NCBI RefSeq assembly: GCF_900182795.1
Contig: NZ_FXTX01000017.1
Coordinates: 1-35,699, forward strand
DNA length: 35,699 nt
Source: Venenivibrio stagnispumantis
GTDB lineage: Bacteria; Aquificota; Aquificia; Aquificales; Hydrogenothermaceae
Reading direction: 5' to 3'
Positions 33,240 through 35,699 of the stretch are shown here, piece after piece. Within the stretch, counting starts at the first letter, position 1, and the number at the start of each line of letters is the position of its first letter. Under the pieces are notes generated by a model. It saw nothing but the letters and a program-made list of their open reading frames with translations, was not told where the DNA came from and did no database searches. The position numbers were made by a program, and so were the translations under genes.

Positions 33240-34973
33240 CTACCTTTCCGGTCTTAGAGTTGGAAATAATATAACTTCTCTTATTGAAACGCTATCTGTT
33301 AGCATCATAACTAATCTATCTATTCCTATACCTTCTCCGGCTGTTGGTGGGAGCCCATATTCAAGAGCAGTTATAAATGTTTCATCTATGCTCATAGCTT
33401 CTTCATCTCCCATCTCTTTTTCCCTTAACTGCTGTATAAATCTTTCCCTTTGGTCTATCGGGTCATTTAACTCTGTATATGCATTTGCAATTTCTTGTTT
33501 ATTTATAATAAGCTCAAATCTTTCTACTAAATCAGGGTCATTTCTATGGGTTTTTGCAAGTGGTGATAATATCTTTGGAAAATCAATAACAAAAGTTGGC
33601 TGAACCAAATCTTCTTCTATAAAATGTTCAAAAAGTTTATCCAATAATTTCATATGGGTTAATGTTTCTGCTTTTGGAATACCAACAGATTTTGCAAATT
33701 CCCTTGATTTTTCTTCATTTAGGAAAAACTCTTTATCTTTACCGGTTTTTTCTTTTAATGCTTCAAAAAATGCAATCTTTCTAAAAGGTTTTTCAAAATC
33801 AAGCTCAACTTCATCCCATTTTATCTTTAAACTTCCAACTGTATCAAGCAATATCTTTCTGATTAACTCTTCAGTCATTATCATCAGGTCATTATAATCA
33901 AGATATGCTGCATAAAACTCTACCATAGTAAATTCAGGATTATGGGTTGTATCTATCCCTTCATTTCTAAAATTTCTTCCTATTTCAAAAACCCTATTAA
34001 ATCCACCAACAATAAGCATTTTTAGATAAAGTTCCGGTGCTATTCTAAGATATAAATTCATATCAAGGGCATTGTGATATGTTATAAATGGTTTTGCCAA
34101 TGCTCCTGATGCTACTGGTTGTAATATAGGAGTTTCTACCTCTATAAATCCTTTACTTTCTAAGTATTCTCTTAAACTTTTTATAGCTTTTGCCCTGAGT
34201 TTAAATATCTCCCTTGATTTTTGATTAGCAATTAAATCTAAAAATCTATATCTGTATCTATATTCGGTATCTTTAAGTCCGTGCCATTTTTCCGGTAAAG
34301 CTCTTAAAGATTTTGAAAGTATTTGAAAATCTGTAATTTCTACCGTAAGCTCCCCTGTCATTGTTCTAAAAAGATTTCCTTTTACACCTATAATATCTCC
34401 AATATCTACCAAATCCATAATCTCTTTATATCTTTCTTCTCCAAGAATATCAGATTTAAAATAAATCTGTATTTTTGAGTAGGCATCCTGAATATGTCCA
34501 AATGCCGCTTTTCCTTGGTCTCTGAGGGCTATTAATCTTCCTGCAACGGCAACCTCTTTTCTTTCAGGGTCTTTATCATACATTGATTTTATCTTATAAA
34601 CAGGCTCACCATCTTCCCCCTCTTTATACTCATGAGCAACAAGGGTTAATTTTCCATCAATTCTATCTAATTTTCCTTTAAATACTGCTATTACATTTGG
34701 CTGTATTTTATCTTTTTGAGGATATATAACCTGTATTTCTGCATGTTGCTCTAAATCTTCAAATCTTATTATATATTCCTCATCTTTCTTAGAAACCCTC
34801 TTTATTTTTCCTTTTATAGAAAACTCTTTATCTTTTGGAACCGGTAGTTCAAATTCCTTTCTAATATCTTCCAAACTATCTGTTATCTGGAATTTATGGG
34901 GATAAGGATTTATACCTTTTTCTTTTAATAGATTTAATTTTTCTTTTCTATGTAAAAAAATATCTTCAGACAT
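33240..34973 (-). CDS. lysS: Lysyl-tRNA synthetase, class II
   Basis: Charges tRNA-Lys. An N-terminal OB-fold anticodon-binding domain is followed by the class II core: motif 1 near VETPILQP, motif 2 FEIGRNFRNEGIDTTHNPEFTM and motif 3 GIGIDRLVMMLTD; the C-terminus is ILFPTLRPE. At 577 residues it is longer than E. coli LysS (about 505), with additional N-terminal sequence (a second beta-rich stretch about 95-215), as in other deep-branching bacteria. GGAGG precedes ATG 34973. First gene of the seven-gene leftward unit running to pmbA. Confidence 0.97.
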   Translation of the reverse strand: MSEDIFLHRKEKLNLLKEKGINPYPHKFQITDSLEDIRKEFELPVPKDKEFSIKGKIKRVSKKDEEYIIRFEDLEQHAEIQVIYPQKDKIQPNVIAVFKGKLDRIDGKLTLVAHEYKEGEDGEPVYKIKSMYDKDPERKEVAVAGRLIALRDQGKAAFGHIQDAYSKIQIYFKSDILGEERYKEIMDLVDIGDIIGVKGNLFRTMTGELTVEITDFQILSKSLRALPEKWHGLKDTEYRYRYRFLDLIANQKSREIFKLRAKAIKSLREYLESKGFIEVETPILQPVASGALAKPFITYHNALDMNLYLRIAPELYLKMLIVGGFNRVFEIGRNFRNEGIDTTHNPEFTMVEFYAAYLDYNDLMIMTEELIRKILLDTVGSLKIKWDEVELDFEKPFRKIAFFEALKEKTGKDKEFFLNEEKSREFAKSVGIPKAETLTHMKLLDKLFEHFIEEDLVQPTFVIDFPKILSPLAKTHRNDPDLVERFELIINKQEIANAYTELNDPIDQRERFIQQLREKEMGDEEAMSIDETFITALEYGLPPTAGEGIGIDRLVMMLTDSVSIREVILFPTLRPER

Positions 34974-35003
34974 CTAAAAACCTCCAAAATCTTTGATTTT
35001 AAT

Positions 35004-35032
35004 ATTTTAACATGATAGAATAAATTAAACAA
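35004..35032 (-). promoter_or_regulatory. Promoter candidate for the lysS operon
   Basis: Leftward TTGTTT (35032-35027), 17 bases, TAAAAT (35009-35004; five of six -10 positions). The start would lie near 34997, a short leader before GGAGG. Confidence 0.45.
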
Positions 35033-35041
35033 AAACAAAGA

Positions 35042-35058
35042 GGGCTAACAACAGCACC
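35042..35058. repeat. Small imperfect hairpin upstream of the TnpB-like gene
   Basis: GGGCT, loop AACAAC, AGCACC: five pairs with one bulged A. IS200/IS605-type elements have such bulged hairpins at their left ends, so it may mark the element's boundary. One short hairpin alone is weak evidence. Confidence 0.25.
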
Positions 35059-35087
35059 TTGATTTTTTAATCATATTTATCTATAAT
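35059..35087 (+). promoter_or_regulatory. Strong promoter match before the TnpB-like gene
   Basis: TTGATT at 35059-35064, 17 bases, TATAAT at 35082-35087. Transcription would start near 35094. The spacer contains the small palindrome TGATT-TTTT-AATCA. Confidence 0.42.
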
Positions 35088-35145
35088 TACAGCATGAGAA
35101 AATTATTAAGAATTAGAAAAGCATCACAAATAAGGTTTAGTTGAA

Positions 35146-35699
35146 ATGAGTAGTATAATCCTATCATATAGCCTAACCCTACCACAAAGCATATATCCAT
35201 ATTTAGATTATCTAATCTCTATAAACAAAAGAAAGATTAATAACTGGATAAATAATCTATGGAACAATGAAACATTAAATAAATTAAAACAAACAGGAAA
35301 AGCATTAACCATCCTCAAAAAAGATATAAAAAATGAAGAAAAATGGATACCATCAAGAGTATATAGAAACTCCTTAGAATTAACCGGACAAATACTTCGT
35401 TCTCAAATAGAAAGAAAAGAAATATATGAGTTTATAACAAAATATCCCTGCACTATATTTTGGAATGAAAACTATTTAGCAGATTATCTACAAAAATCAC
35501 CATTATTTGTATTAAACATACAAAGACAGATAAAAAAACAATTTAAAAAAGGATATATAGAAAAAGATTATCTTAAAGCAGTAAAGCCAAAATTTGATGC
35601 AGATATATTTATAACATCAGCAGATGATAGCATTGAGAACGGACAATTTAAAAAGTTGCAGTTTTACAGAAAAAATGGATTATGGTTTATGAAATTAAA
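35146..35699 (+). CDS. TnpB/IS605 OrfB-like protein, 5' part only
   Basis: The frame opens at ATG 35146 and runs off the window after 184 codons. The product starts SSIILSYSLTLPQSIYPYLD, then NKRKINNWINNLW, a helical stretch with PSRVYRNSLELTGQILRSQI, and a strand part KPKFDADIFITSADDS and KKLQFYRKNGLWFMKL. This order (short N-terminal strand, helical RNA/DNA-binding part, beta-rich part ahead of RuvC) resembles TnpB-type RNA-guided nucleases of IS605/IS1341 elements. RuvC and zinc-finger parts would lie outside the window. A weak AAGG site is ten bases upstream. No TnpA gene is seen to its left. The family call is by pattern. Confidence 0.5.
   Translation, partial: MSSIILSYSLTLPQSIYPYLDYLISINKRKINNWINNLWNNETLNKLKQTGKALTILKKDIKNEEKWIPSRVYRNSLELTGQILRSQIERKEIYEFITKYPCTIFWNENYLADYLQKSPLFVLNIQRQIKKQFKKGYIEKDYLKAVKPKFDADIFITSADDSIENGQFKKLQFYRKNGLWFMKL

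Noticed and set aside
35094-35144. 16-codon frame MRKLLRIRKASQIRFS before the TnpB-like gene
   Set aside because: No ribosome site (its ATG lies at the predicted transcription start) and no resemblance to a known leader peptide.
1-35699. CRISPR array
   Set aside because: No regularly spaced repeats of 25-40 bases were seen; the only tandem repeat is the 15-base unit at 94-138.

Overview
The window is AT-rich (about one-third G+C by eye) and densely coded. No gene-free stretch exceeds 300 bases; most genes touch or overlap their neighbours and are preceded by clear GGAGG-type ribosome binding sites. The gene content points to a thermophilic, autotrophic bacterium of the Aquificales, probably a Sulfurihydrogenibium/Persephonella-like member of the Hydrogenothermaceae. 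This assignment is inference. It rests on a very long tRNA nucleotidyltransferase with DHH and CBS domains (the type known from Aquifex), a separate nuoE-nuoF pair, gluconeogenic and glucan genes, a sigma-54-type promoter and small IS remnants.

Layout. (1) 1-138: start of a leftward transposase-like gene cut by the window edge. (2) 249-6230, minus: sugar operon with a sugar-1-phosphate nucleotidyltransferase/phosphohexomutase-like fusion, a GH57 glucan enzyme, a small nucleotidyltransferase-like protein and fructose-1,6-bisphosphatase. (3) 6313-10816, plus: dapA, then a unit with a Gfo/Idh oxidoreductase, a DegT aminotransferase, ribH, nusB and a phosphoesterase, headed by a sigma-54-like promoter. 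(4) 10808-14562, minus: recJ, an AbrB/PIN toxin-antitoxin pair, an overlooked 31-residue membrane peptide, an IS1-like remnant, a ThiE/TenI protein and yajC. (5) 14622-17927, plus: hemL, nrdR, uppP, trpC. (6) 17924-19664, minus: nuoE, nuoF. (7) 19833-24462, plus: leuA, M23 peptidase, transaldolase, DUF2103-like, Sir2. (8) 24461-24616: a strong leftward terminator behind a short leftward reading frame that looks like the end of a gene. (9) 24688-25279, plus: two small secreted proteins with the same signal peptide. (10) 25428-28457, minus: DHH-CBS-tRNA nucleotidyltransferase and a membrane-anchored PD-(D/E)XK-like nuclease. Divergent from them is tRNA-Leu(GAG), which has no encoded CCA. (11) 28582-34973, minus: lysS, an ADP-ribosylglycohydrolase homologue, a small frame with an apparent AUA start, phosphohexomutase, an acidic protein, a thioesterase and pmbA. 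(12) 35042-35699: a promoter, a hairpin and the 5' part of a TnpB-like gene.

How it works together. The sugar genes (fructose bisphosphatase, transaldolase, phosphohexomutase, nucleotidyltransferase, GH57) fit gluconeogenic carbon flow into storage glucan and sugar nucleotides. dapA, leuA, trpC, hemL, ribH and the ThiE-like gene are biosynthetic. The nucleotidyltransferase would finish tRNAs such as the CCA-less tRNA-Leu beside it. Most of the window is housekeeping. The accessory signals are at the two edges, in the 11.7-12.9 kb patch, and in the 24.5-25.3 kb secreted-protein locus. I do not see a clear new multi-gene defence or metabolic system. The best candidates for something undescribed are the secreted pair with its repeated TTGTAAT sites, the small frame beside the degenerate ADP-ribosylglycohydrolase homologue, and the nuclease linked to the tRNA end-repair gene.
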